Assembly: GCA_947260045.1 (NCBI GenBank)
Contig: CAMYOP010000044.1
Location: forward strand, 5,500-18,325
Length of the DNA: 12,826 nucleotides
DNA from: an uncultured Desulfobulbaceae bacterium
Lineage (GTDB): Bacteria > Desulfobacterota > Desulfobulbia > Desulfobulbales > Desulfobulbaceae
Direction: 5' to 3'
Each line of letters opens with the position of its first letter. Position 1 is the first letter of the stretch. Both the position numbers and the translations under genes were made by a program. This document shows positions 1-6,810 of this stretch, piece after piece. Below the pieces are notes generated by a model. It saw only the letters and a list, made by a program, of their open reading frames with translations. It ran no database searches and was not told the DNA's origin.

Positions 1-206
1 TTGCTCAGGTTTTGCTAGGTGATGATCAGGATTTATTGCATAAAGCTGTTGGTTGGATGTTGCGGGAAGTCGGTAATAGAGATGTTGTTCTTGAGGAACA
101 ATTTTTAAAAAAGCATTACAAGAATATGCCACGAGTCATGCTGCGCTATGCAATTGAAAAGTTTCCAGAACCGCTTCGGAAACAATATTTGCGTGGTGAA
201 ATCTAA
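1..206 (+). CDS. DNA alkylation repair protein, AlkD-like (3' end only)
   Basis: The last 67 codons of a gene that begins before the window; the frame is open from base 3 and ends with TAA at 204-206. The visible part carries the typical C-terminal pattern of AlkD-type HEAT-repeat glycosylases: WMLREVGNRD, then FLKKHYKNMPRVMLRYAIEK, then a short basic tail. In the family these helical repeats wrap damaged DNA and release N3- or N7-alkylated purines in the cytoplasm. The catalytic Asp and Trp lie upstream in this family, so activity cannot be judged here. arfB follows 39 bp downstream on the same strand and may be co-transcribed. Family assignment is fairly sure; substrate is not visible. Confidence 0.8.
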   Translation, partial: AQVLLGDDQDLLHKAVGWMLREVGNRDVVLEEQFLKKHYKNMPRVMLRYAIEKFPEPLRKQYLRGEI

Positions 207-245
207 ATTAATAATGAGGATATTGCTCTCTAAATTGATAACACC

Positions 246-668
246 ATGTCTACTACTTTGAAAATTTCAGGAAATGTATCCATTCCCTTGGACGAGATAG
301 AGCTCAGTGCAATACGTGCCTCCGGACCAGGTGGGCAGAATGTAAACAAGGTTGCTTCTGCAGTCCATCTCTCCTTTGATATTAAGAAATCATCTTTGCC
401 TGATTTCTACAAAGAGCAACTTCTGCGGCTGCGAGATAGCCGTATTACCAAATATGGTATCGTCGTTATCAAAGCAAAGCGTTACAGGAGTCAGGAAAAA
501 AACAAACTAGATGCTCTTGAACGTTTGCGGGAACTGATTCATAGTGTCTCGGTCACTCGCAAAAAAAGAAAAGCAACAAAACCCAGCAAAGCCTCCAAGG
601 AAAGACGATTAAACGTGAAGTCGAAAAAAGGTAAATTAAAAAAATTACGAAAAAAGGTAACAGACTAG
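246..668 (+). CDS. arfB: Peptidyl-tRNA hydrolase ArfB (ribosome rescue factor)
   Basis: A 140-residue protein, the same length as Escherichia coli ArfB/YaeJ. Residues about 26-39 hold the release-factor signature ASGPGGQNVNKVAS, whose GGQ loop hydrolyses the ester bond of peptidyl-tRNA. There is no codon-recognition domain, which separates it from RF1 and RF2. The last 35 residues are a Lys/Arg-rich tail (RKKRKATKPSKASKERR and onward) that in ArfB lies in the empty mRNA channel of ribosomes stalled on non-stop mRNA. It acts on the ribosome in the cytoplasm. The ATG at 246 gives the family length, although no strong Shine-Dalgarno sequence precedes it. The stop codon TAG (666-668) overlaps the left end of the palindromic element that follows. 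Confidence 0.93.
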   Translation: MSTTLKISGNVSIPLDEIELSAIRASGPGGQNVNKVASAVHLSFDIKKSSLPDFYKEQLLRLRDSRITKYGIVVIKAKRYRSQEKNKLDALERLRELIHSVSVTRKKRKATKPSKASKERRLNVKSKKGKLKKLRKKVTD

Positions 669-828
669 TGTCATGTCAAGTGACCAGTGACGCAATATTG
701 TGAAGCATTTTTGTTTTTCCGCAAGGCGCGGCTAAAAGCACATAGCATTGTTATGTAACTGAAGCCGCAACAAAGCGGAAAGGCAAAAGAACAAACAAGA
801 TGCGTTAATTGGCGTTTGACATGACACT
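667..828. repeat. Long palindromic non-coding element with terminal inverted repeats (MITE-like)
   Basis: A 162-bp stretch with perfect 13-bp terminal inverted repeats, AGTGTCATGTCAA at 667-679 and its complement at 816-828. The symmetry continues inwards with interruptions: TTTCCGC (716-722) pairs with GCGGAAA (775-781), GCGGCT (728-733) with AGCCGC (763-768), and ACATA (740-744) with TATGT (752-756), leaving a 7-nt loop. Both strands could therefore fold into one long hairpin. It holds no credible reading frame and fills almost the whole gap between arfB and the convergent membrane gene, so it could act as a two-way transcription terminator. Size and terminal repeats fit a miniature inverted-repeat element. 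No clear target-site duplication is visible, and I find no second copy in the window. Confidence 0.7.
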
Positions 829-840
829 GGAGTCACTTGT

Positions 841-1500
841 TTATTTTGAAGCATTGTCAATCCTGTGGTATTCGTGGACCATCCAGACAATTGCAAAAAT
901 TGGAACCAGCAGGTTGAAGATTGGGATCAAGGTTAATAATGTGATGATTAACCCTCCGCTGTATACCTTTTTTCGATGTAGGCGCCCTAGCTGTCTGGCC
1001 TCTGTTTTTCCCATGTGATACCCAGCCGCACTTTCAAAAAATTCTCTTCCTAACAGGTAAGAGTTGAGACAAATAGAGATAAGAAAACCAAGACCAAATA
1101 AATAGGTCGGTAAAATAAGTATATTGAGAAAAAGAGCCTTGAGGGTAAAGCGTATATCATGCTGTAGATCGGGCCAGAAGTGTTGTTTGTTACTGCGTGT
1201 ATGTTCTGGATAATATGTTTGTTCTACCCGCTGGATAGTAACTTCCTGAAAAATGCCAGCTATAACGACCACAAAGACTGGCAGCATAAACCAACCAGCA
1301 ACTCCTGTGACTGAGGCCACAATCCAGTTGATGAGGGTATCAAGCCATCCTCTCTCAAGCTGGACCAAATTGGCTGTAATAAAAGTAATGGATCCAGCCA
1401 GGATCAAGATTACAGCGACAGCAAGCATGGCTGAATAAAATACCAGGCTAAGAAGTTTGGCCCTGGTAAATGTTTTAAGTGTTTTGGTCAACATTCCCAT
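841..1500 (-). CDS. EI24/CysZ-family integral membrane protein
   Basis: A 219-residue protein with four main hydrophobic stretches at about residues 18-43, 63-86, 118-145 and 181-208. Between the last two lies the family hallmark NSYLLGREFFESAA (146-159) followed by a basic segment. This matches the EI24 domain (Pfam EI24), which includes the sulfate permease CysZ. CysZ imports sulfate in enteric bacteria, but many EI24 proteins have no known substrate, so transport of sulfate here is only a possibility. The ATG at 1500 was chosen because AGGA lies about 8 nt upstream; a second ATG two codons in is possible. It is read towards the palindromic element and arfB. The 195 bp upstream hold the kinase terminator and no obvious promoter. 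Confidence 0.75.
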   Translation of the reverse strand: MGMLTKTLKTFTRAKLLSLVFYSAMLAVAVILILAGSITFITANLVQLERGWLDTLINWIVASVTGVAGWFMLPVFVVVIAGIFQEVTIQRVEQTYYPEHTRSNKQHFWPDLQHDIRFTLKALFLNILILPTYLFGLGFLISICLNSYLLGREFFESAAGYHMGKTEARQLGRLHRKKVYSGGLIITLLTLIPIFNLLVPIFAIVWMVHEYHRIDNASK

Positions 1501-1660
1501 GGAGTATTCCTACAAAATTTTTAAGGAGACCCAGAGATCTCTCTCTATTTATTACTGAGTTAGCTGTGTTTTTTTTAATACTTTCAAAACAAGTAAAGTA
1601 AAGCAATTATATTTACCAGTGATGAAGCGATAATTACAGCAGAGAGAGGCTTTAAAATTA

Positions 1661-1704
1661 GAAAAAAAACATAAAAGCAGCCCCACAGATTCTCACTATG
1701 CTGC
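1661..1704 (-). terminator. Intrinsic terminator of the glycerate kinase gene
   Basis: Read on the minus strand, GCAGC (1704-1700) pairs with GCTGC (1681-1677); an inner ATAG/CTGT pairing lies inside, separated by a GGG bulge. A T-rich run follows immediately (1676-1662: TTTTATG and then eight T). The upstream arm overlaps the last codons and stop codon of the kinase gene, so the hairpin forms right at the end of the reading frame. It should insulate the kinase from the downstream EI24-family gene. Confidence 0.6.
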
Positions 1705-3033
1705 AATTAAAATAATACAGATGTCCATAACATTTGTCAGCGTTGGTCCTGTTATTACCAGGCTGTCAAGCTGTCTGAAGAAGTTATACGAGTCATGATT
1801 ATGCAAATACATTTCAGGATTTAATCCCAATTTTTGAGCTTTCTGTACACTTTGGCCAGTCACGTAAGCCCCTGCAGCATTTGTAGGTCCGTCTGTGCCG
1901 TCTGTTCCCGCTGATAGTAGCAAAATGTTATCTAAACCTTCCAACAAGATAGCAGCCTGCAGGGCAAATTCCTGATTTCTGCCGCCAAGCCCGTATTTTT
2001 CACCAAGGGAGACAGTTGTTTCACCCCCACTGATCAGGCAGCATGGGGGCTGCTCAGAATTTTTACCGGAAATGATTTTTTTGACAAGGGTGGTTTGTAT
2101 GGTGGCAACTGTACGGGCTTCACCTTGTACCTTGGTGCCAAGAAGTGAGGATCTGTAGCCTAATTTTTCAGCACACCGCATTGCTGCTTCCAGGGCATGG
2201 CGGTTTGTTGAGATGATATAATTTGAGACAGGAATAAAACAGCTGGATTCAGGAAAGGGTGTATCTTCAATTAAGCCATTTTGTCCATTGTGTATTCTTT
2301 GCAAAACACTTTCTGGTATTTTTTGCTCCAAATTATATTTTTTCAGAATCTGATCACAATGGTACCAGGTTGTTGGGTCACCGGTAGTGGGTCCTGAGCC
2401 AATTGTGGTTAGATCGTCACCGATTACATCACTTATTATGAGGCTGATAAGCTTTGCATTTTTGAAATAGTTTGTCAGCATCCCACCTTTCACCTGGCTC
2501 AGGTGTTTTCGAATGGTATTGATTTCATAAATGTCAGCACCCGATTCCAGCAGGAGTTTACTCGTCTGTTGTTTGTCTTCCAGGGAAATACCTGGTACAG
2601 GGCTCACCAGGAGACTGCTTGCACCACCTGAAAGCAGAAAGAAAAACAAGGTGGTCTCTGAGCGATGTTTTTTAATATAGGCAAGCAATTCATTGCTAGC
2701 GCTTATACTTCGTTTGTCTGGCACTGGATGATTTGCTTCTCTTAATTCAACAATTTGTGTAGGACAGACATGCCCATCTTTAACAATAACAAGACCACTG
2801 TGTATTTGCTTCCCTAAGAGAGATTCAAGTCCTGCGGCCATTGCTCCGCCAGCTTTTCCTGCTCCAATAACACATATTTTTTTAAATGCTGAAAGGTCTA
2901 CTGTTTGGGACCCGATGCTCAGGATATTTTGTTGTAAACCCATTGCTTCTATGACGGATTGTTGAGGGCGGACTGCCTCAAGTGAAGCCTGTAAAATGGT
3001 ATAGGCGTGTTTTTGTAGGGTTTGCTCTTCCAT
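1696..3033 (-). CDS. gckA: Glycerate 2-kinase (DUF4147/MOFRL family)
   Basis: Phosphorylates D-glycerate with ATP, giving 2-phosphoglycerate in characterised bacterial members (GckA/TtuD type). The 445 residues match the two-domain family from end to end. The N-terminal domain has the nucleotide-fold motif IGAGKAGGAM (56-65, Lys60), LLSGGASSLL (133-142) and SGPTTGDPT (213-221). The C-terminal MOFRL domain has ISGGETTV (334-341), GGRNQEFALQA (350-360), SAGTDGTDGPTNAAG (374-388) and GPTLTNVMD (429-437). GGAAG lies just before the ATG at 3033. The gene is divergent from the glycosyltransferase/phosphorylase operon and shares its control region. That placement fits a role in recovering the glycerate released by phosphorolysis of glucosylglycerate. 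Which hydroxyl is phosphorylated cannot be read from sequence alone. Confidence 0.9.
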   Translation of the reverse strand: MEEQTLQKHAYTILQASLEAVRPQQSVIEAMGLQQNILSIGSQTVDLSAFKKICVIGAGKAGGAMAAGLESLLGKQIHSGLVIVKDGHVCPTQIVELREANHPVPDKRSISASNELLAYIKKHRSETTLFFFLLSGGASSLLVSPVPGISLEDKQQTSKLLLESGADIYEINTIRKHLSQVKGGMLTNYFKNAKLISLIISDVIGDDLTTIGSGPTTGDPTTWYHCDQILKKYNLEQKIPESVLQRIHNGQNGLIEDTPFPESSCFIPVSNYIISTNRHALEAAMRCAEKLGYRSSLLGTKVQGEARTVATIQTTLVKKIISGKNSEQPPCCLISGGETTVSLGEKYGLGGRNQEFALQAAILLEGLDNILLLSAGTDGTDGPTNAAGAYVTGQSVQKAQKLGLNPEMYLHNHDSYNFFRQLDSLVITGPTLTNVMDICIILIAA

Positions 3034-3106
3034 GTTCTTCCAGTGAGGGAAAGTATAAAGATGTCTCTATAATGTCATGGCATTGGCTGAATGTCCAGTA
3101 CCCTGT

Positions 3107-3133
3107 GACAGTAAATGTAGGACTTGTACTGTC
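3107..3133. promoter_or_regulatory. Candidate operator: 7-bp inverted repeat in the divergent control region
   Basis: GACAGTA (3107-3113) and TACTGTC (3127-3133) are perfect inverted copies separated by 13 bp, so their centres lie 20 bp apart, about two helical turns. The repeat ends six bases before the -35 box of the plus-strand promoter. This is a classic position for an activator or a blocking repressor, and a regulator here could also affect the kinase on the other strand. No regulator gene lies nearby. The site is inferred from symmetry and position only. Confidence 0.4.
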
Positions 3134-3139
3134 CCTGGC

Positions 3140-3168
3140 TTGACTCGGACCATAGCTTTATATATCAT
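3140..3168 (+). promoter_or_regulatory. Sigma70-type promoter for the solute operon
   Basis: TTGACT (3140-3145), a 17-bp spacer, then TATCAT (3163-3168). Each box differs from the consensus by one base and the spacer is optimal. Transcription would start near 3175 and leave a leader of about 38 nt before the first ATG at 3213. No other promoter of similar quality is seen before 11316, so this one probably drives all seven genes. Confidence 0.6.
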
Positions 3169-3212
3169 GGAAATAACGAGACAAACTATTTCCCTCTCTA
3201 AGAATTATTCCT

Positions 3213-4472
3213 ATGCCAGAGCGAGTTGGTTTTATTTCTACACGTTTTGCAGGCACCGATGGTGTTTCGCTGGAGTCCGCCAAGTGGGCAGAGGTGCTCT
3301 GGCAGGATAAACACCTTAGCTATTGGTATGCTGGAATGCTTGACCGAGCCGATAATGTTTCAATGTGCATTCCGGAAGCATATTTTGGACACCCTGAAAA
3401 CCAATGGATAAACCAGGAGGTTTGGGGGAAAACCCATCGTTCTCCCATTGTTACCCGTCGTATACATCATCTGGCTGAGTATTTGAAGGGAACCATTTAT
3501 GATTTTGTCAGGGAATTTGATATTTCTCTCCTCATAATCCAAAATGCCCTGACTATTCCCATGCATATTCCCTTGGGTATTGCTCTTAGTGAGTTTTTGT
3601 CTGAAACAGTCATGCCAGCCATTGCCCATCATCATGATTTTTATTGGGAACGGACTCGCTTTCAGGTAAACAACGTTCCTGATTTTATAGATATGGCGTT
3701 TCCCCCCAGAGACATTAACCTTCAGCATGTGGTTATCAACCAGGCGGCTCGTGAGGAACTGGCATTGCGTAAAGGTCTTTCTTCCATCCTTCTCCCCAAC
3801 GTTTTTGATTTTCATACGTCAGCCAAGGGAATTGATACCTATAACCTGGATGTAAGGGAACAGATGGGTCTTGAGCCTGATGATAAACTCATTTTGCAGC
3901 CGACCCGTATTGTCCCTCGAAAAGGTATTGAAAGCAGTATTGCTCTTTTGAGAAGACTTGGAGATCCATCATGTAAGTTAATAATTTCTCATGCTGGAGG
4001 GGATGAAGGCAGTGATTATCCCAAGCAGATTGCCGAACTTGCTGAACTTGAAGGGGTGGACGTTCGTTTTTGGGGCCACAGGGTAGGTGAACATCGACAA
4101 GTGAATGGTGATGGCGAGAAAACATATGTATTGCACGACATTTATCCCCATGCAGATCTTGTCATGTATCCAAGTGTATATGAAGGCTTTGGCAATGCTT
4201 TGCTTGAGGCCTTTTATTTTCAGATACCCATAATTGTAAACAGGTATCCTGTCTGGGTACGGGATATTGAACCCAAAAAATTCAAAGTACCGCTCATGGA
4301 TGGTTTTATAAACAAAGCCATAGTCAAAGAGGCTCGGAAGCTTCTTGATGATGAAGATTATAAAAGAGATATAGTTGAACATAATTATAAGCAGGCGAAA
4401 CGCTATTACAGTTATCCTGTTTTACAATATGGACTTCGGATGCTGCTTAGTAATATCAAGTATCAGATGTAA
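3213..4472 (+). CDS. GT4 glycosyltransferase, mannosylglucosylglycerate synthase-like
   Basis: A 419-residue retaining GT-B enzyme. The N-terminal domain opens with VGFISTRFAGTDGVSLE (5-21), the GT4 acceptor-side glycine loop, and has HHHDFYWER at 139-147. The donor domain has QPTRIVPRKGIE (229-240, with Arg232 and Lys237) and the E-x7-E motif EGFGNALLEA (324-333, Glu324 and Glu332). The opening resembles what I recall of enzymes that transfer mannose from GDP-mannose to glucosylglycerate (MggS) or to its phosphorylated form (MggA), described in Petrotoga and Thermotoga. First place in an operon with gpgS, a GH13_18 phosphorylase and a phosphomannose isomerase supports this. No signal peptide or membrane segment is seen, so it is probably cytoplasmic. 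The GT4 family is certain; donor and acceptor are inferred. Confidence 0.85.
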   Translation: MPERVGFISTRFAGTDGVSLESAKWAEVLWQDKHLSYWYAGMLDRADNVSMCIPEAYFGHPENQWINQEVWGKTHRSPIVTRRIHHLAEYLKGTIYDFVREFDISLLIIQNALTIPMHIPLGIALSEFLSETVMPAIAHHHDFYWERTRFQVNNVPDFIDMAFPPRDINLQHVVINQAAREELALRKGLSSILLPNVFDFHTSAKGIDTYNLDVREQMGLEPDDKLILQPTRIVPRKGIESSIALLRRLGDPSCKLIISHAGGDEGSDYPKQIAELAELEGVDVRFWGHRVGEHRQVNGDGEKTYVLHDIYPHADLVMYPSVYEGFGNALLEAFYFQIPIIVNRYPVWVRDIEPKKFKVPLMDGFINKAIVKEARKLLDDEDYKRDIVEHNYKQAKRYYSYPVLQYGLRMLLSNIKYQM

Positions 4473-4502
4473 ACTCGGGGAATATCCTGGTTATTGGTTC
4501 TC

Positions 4503-4536
4503 TCTGGACTGTTTTCCAGAACTCTTTTCAAGAGGG
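4503..4536 (+). promoter_or_regulatory. Two small hairpins ahead of and over the phosphorylase ribosome-binding site
   Basis: TCTGGA (4503-4508) and TCCAGA (4515-4520) form a 6-bp stem with a 6-nt loop. One base later CTCTT (4522-4526) and AAGAG (4530-4534) form a 5-bp stem with a 3-nt loop. The second stem includes most of the Shine-Dalgarno sequence AGAGGG (4531-4536), which lies 7 nt before the ATG at 4544. Folding could lower translation of the phosphorylase relative to the gene upstream. The stems are short and could be chance. Confidence 0.3.
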
Positions 4537-4543
4537 TTGAATC

Positions 4544-6274
4544 ATGTGGAGATTGATAAGTACATTTAAAGATTGCCTGCAACCCAGGTTGAAAAGGTTA
4601 TATCCAGACCATAATGTCGACCGACTACTTGAGCGGATGGCCATTGTGGCAAGTCGGTATCATTTTCTTCAAGAAAGCTGCGACCGTGAAGATGCCCAGT
4701 GGAGTGAGAAGTCTTGTCTGCTCATAACATATGGTGACATGGTCCAAAAACAGTCAGAAGCTTCGCTTGTGACCCTCAACCATTTTTTGCTCCAATATCT
4801 GCACCACTTATTCAGTGGTGTTCATATCCTTCCTTTCTTTCCATATAGTTCAGACGATGGCTTCTCTGTTATTGATTATCGTAAGGTAGATGAGGGTTTG
4901 GGTACCTGGGAAAATATAAAAAACCTTTCAAGTAATTTTGATGTGATGGTTGATCTGGTGCTGAATCATATATCCTGTCATTCTAAATGGTTTGAAGAGT
5001 ACAAGGGCGCAATTGCTCCAGCCAGAGATTATTTTATAGAAGTTGAGCCAAAGACTGATTTGAACAAGGTCATCAGGCCCAGGACCAGCCCGCTGTTATC
5101 GCCAGTAAACACGGTGAACGGGGAAAGATTTGTCTGGACCACCTTCAGTAATGACCAGGTGGATCTTAACTTTGCCAATCCTGATGTACTCCTGGAAATT
5201 ATTGATATCATGCTTGCCTATATTGCTGACGGCGCTTCCATGATCCGGCTGGATGCAATTGCCTATCTTTGGAAGGAGATAGGGTCTTCCTGTGTGAATC
5301 TTCCTCAAACACATGAAATCGCAAAGCTTCTACGTGATGTGCTTGATAATGTTGCACCTGGAACTATGCTCCTGACAGAAACAAATTTACCCCATGATGA
5401 AAATGTCAGTTATTTTGGCAATGGGAATGAAGCACATCTGGTGTATCAGTTCAGCCTTCCTCCTTTGTTGCTTCATACCATTCATAAGGGATCGGCAAGT
5501 CATCTGCAACAATGGGCATCTTCACTTGAAGCACCTCCCCAGGGAAGTACTTTCATTAATTTTACGGCCTCCCACGATGGTATTGGTATCCGTCCTTTGG
5601 AGAATTTGCTGACTGCAAATGAAATAGATAGTCTTGTCAGTACTGTAAAGGATTGTGGAGGGCTGGTTTCCAGTCGGAGTGACAGGGAAGGAAGGGATAC
5701 TCCCTATGAACTCAATAGTACATATTTTGATGCATTAAAAGATCCCTCCAGGCCTGATGATATTGATTGGCAAATACTTCGTTTTCTTTGTTCTCAGGCT
5801 ATCATGCTCTGTTTCAGAGGTATACCTGCAATATATTTTCACAGTTTGTTCGGTGCACAAAATAATCTGTCAGGAGTGAAAGAAACGGGACAAAATAGAA
5901 CAATAAACCGGGGGAAATGGTCGGCTGATACATTGCATGCGCTTTTAGATGACCAGAAGACGATAAGTAGTAAAGTTTTTACCGTATACAAAGATCTCCT
6001 TGAAAAACGTCAAAATAACAGAGCTTTTCATCCAGACGCACCACAGCTGATACTTGATTTGGAAAAACATTTTTTTGGACTCGTTCGTACAGGAGAAAAT
6101 GGAAGTTCTGTTTTTTGCATCCATAATGTCAGCTCCAGATCGCAGATGTTTCATGTGGAAGATCTGGGACCACTTGCCATAAATAAAGATCGCTTTGTCG
6201 ACCTTATTAGTGGCAAGGAATTACAAGGTGTAGAGGAGTTCAAACCCTATCAGTTTTACTGGTTAGCAGGTTAA
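4544..6274 (+). CDS. GH13_18 sugar phosphorylase, probable glucosylglycerate phosphorylase
   Basis: A 576-residue member of the sucrose-phosphorylase subfamily, which cleaves alpha-glucosides with phosphate to give glucose-1-phosphate. TIM-barrel motifs appear in order: LPFFPYSSDDGFSVIDY (96-112), VMVDLVLNH (134-142), IRLDAIAYLW (234-243) with nucleophile Asp237, LLTETNLPH (276-284) with acid/base Glu279, and FTASHDGIGI (340-349) with Asp345. The acceptor-side stretch has YELNSTYFDAL (388-398). The TNLPH segment after the acid/base is the form I associate with glucosylglycerate phosphorylases rather than true sucrose phosphorylases. The nearby glycerate kinase fits release of D-glycerate from glucosylglycerate. 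AGAGGG supports the ATG at 4544. No signal peptide is seen, so it should be cytoplasmic. Subfamily is very likely; substrate rests on motif form and context, and sucrose or sucrose-6'-phosphate are alternatives. Confidence 0.88.
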   Translation: MWRLISTFKDCLQPRLKRLYPDHNVDRLLERMAIVASRYHFLQESCDREDAQWSEKSCLLITYGDMVQKQSEASLVTLNHFLLQYLHHLFSGVHILPFFPYSSDDGFSVIDYRKVDEGLGTWENIKNLSSNFDVMVDLVLNHISCHSKWFEEYKGAIAPARDYFIEVEPKTDLNKVIRPRTSPLLSPVNTVNGERFVWTTFSNDQVDLNFANPDVLLEIIDIMLAYIADGASMIRLDAIAYLWKEIGSSCVNLPQTHEIAKLLRDVLDNVAPGTMLLTETNLPHDENVSYFGNGNEAHLVYQFSLPPLLLHTIHKGSASHLQQWASSLEAPPQGSTFINFTASHDGIGIRPLENLLTANEIDSLVSTVKDCGGLVSSRSDREGRDTPYELNSTYFDALKDPSRPDDIDWQILRFLCSQAIMLCFRGIPAIYFHSLFGAQNNLSGVKETGQNRTINRGKWSADTLHALLDDQKTISSKVFTVYKDLLEKRQNNRAFHPDAPQLILDLEKHFFGLVRTGENGSSVFCIHNVSSRSQMFHVEDLGPLAINKDRFVDLISGKELQGVEEFKPYQFYWLAG

Positions 6275-6354
6275 GCAGGTTGACAGGCTGGTGTGTTCAT
6301 CTTTTACCCCAAGAGTGATCGTGCTTTCCTTCTGGAATAACCAGGGAAAAAGAT

Positions 6355-6741
6355 ATGTCTGGAATTGAAAAAGAAGAGTTTATAAGAACAATAGATCATC
6401 GTCCCTGGGGCTCTTTTACTATTCTAGCTGATGACGAGGATCATAAAATTAAGAAAATTGTTGTTTCACCAGGTCAGCGTTTATCCTTACAGCGTCATAA
6501 ACACAGAGAGGAGCATTGGTTTGTCATCAAAGGCCGTGGTTTAATTACTCTTGATGACAGACAAATTGAACTAGGTCCTGGAGAGTCAATCGACATTTAT
6601 CAGGGGGCAATTCATCGAGTCCAAAATAAAGGCGAGGTTGAGATGGTCTTTATTGAAATACAGCTTGGTGATTATTTCGGTGAAGATGATATAGAGCGTT
6701 TTGAAGATGATTATGGTAGGCCAGTTGATGGTGATGGGTAA
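6355..6741 (+). CDS. Stand-alone type II phosphomannose isomerase (cupin)
   Basis: A 128-residue single-domain cupin matching the C-terminal isomerase half of bifunctional ManC/AlgA proteins. It shows HRPWGSF (15-21), LSLQRHKHREEHWFVI (43-58) with metal ligands His48, His50 and Glu53, IHRVQN (86-91) with the last His ligand (His87), and the tail GDYFGEDDIERFEDDYGR (105-122). The family interconverts fructose-6-phosphate and mannose-6-phosphate. The guanylyltransferase half is absent, so GDP-mannose would need ManB and a separate GMP enzyme from elsewhere. Its place between the phosphorylase and gpgS links the operon to mannose supply, as expected if a mannosylated solute is made. AGGGAAAAAG precedes the ATG. 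Confidence 0.87.
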   Translation: MSGIEKEEFIRTIDHRPWGSFTILADDEDHKIKKIVVSPGQRLSLQRHKHREEHWFVIKGRGLITLDDRQIELGPGESIDIYQGAIHRVQNKGEVEMVFIEIQLGDYFGEDDIERFEDDYGRPVDGDG

Positions 6742-6774
6742 GTTAAAAGAGCGAGTCTGCAGTTTAAATTGAGA

Positions 6775-6794
6775 GGGGAATCTTAAATTTCCCC
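6775..6794 (+). other. Small hairpin between the cupin and M20-like genes
   Basis: GGGGAA (6775-6780) and TTCCCC (6789-6794) form a 6-bp stem with an 8-nt loop, starting 33 nt after the cupin stop codon and ending 16 nt before the next ATG. No T-run follows, so it is not a normal intrinsic terminator. It could stabilise or mark a processing point in the operon mRNA, or have no role. Confidence 0.3.
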
Positions 6795-6810
6795 ATGGTT
6801 TAAGTGGTTA

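Noticed and set aside
667..1018. An open frame at 809-1018 on the plus strand overlapping the palindromic element
   Set aside because: It runs antisense through the end of the EI24-family gene and has no family features.
3052..3078. A possible minus-strand promoter for the glycerate kinase (ATGACA and TATACT)
   Set aside because: The spacer is only 15 bp, so I did not list it as a feature. The kinase promoter should still lie somewhere in 3034-3140.
3360..3815. A 151-codon open frame on the minus strand
   Set aside because: It lies wholly inside the GT4 gene, which has full family motifs, and its product has no recognisable domain. It is an antisense shadow.
3978..4382. A 134-codon minus-strand open frame with hydrophobic stretches
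   Set aside because: It is antisense to the donor domain of the first GT4 gene. The apparent membrane-like stretches come from the complement of that coding sequence.
6264..6284. A short tandem AGCAGGTTA repeat followed by TTGACA after the phosphorylase gene
   Set aside because: Two copies of nine bases are within chance, partly coding, and no acceptable -10 box lies at the right distance from TTGACA.
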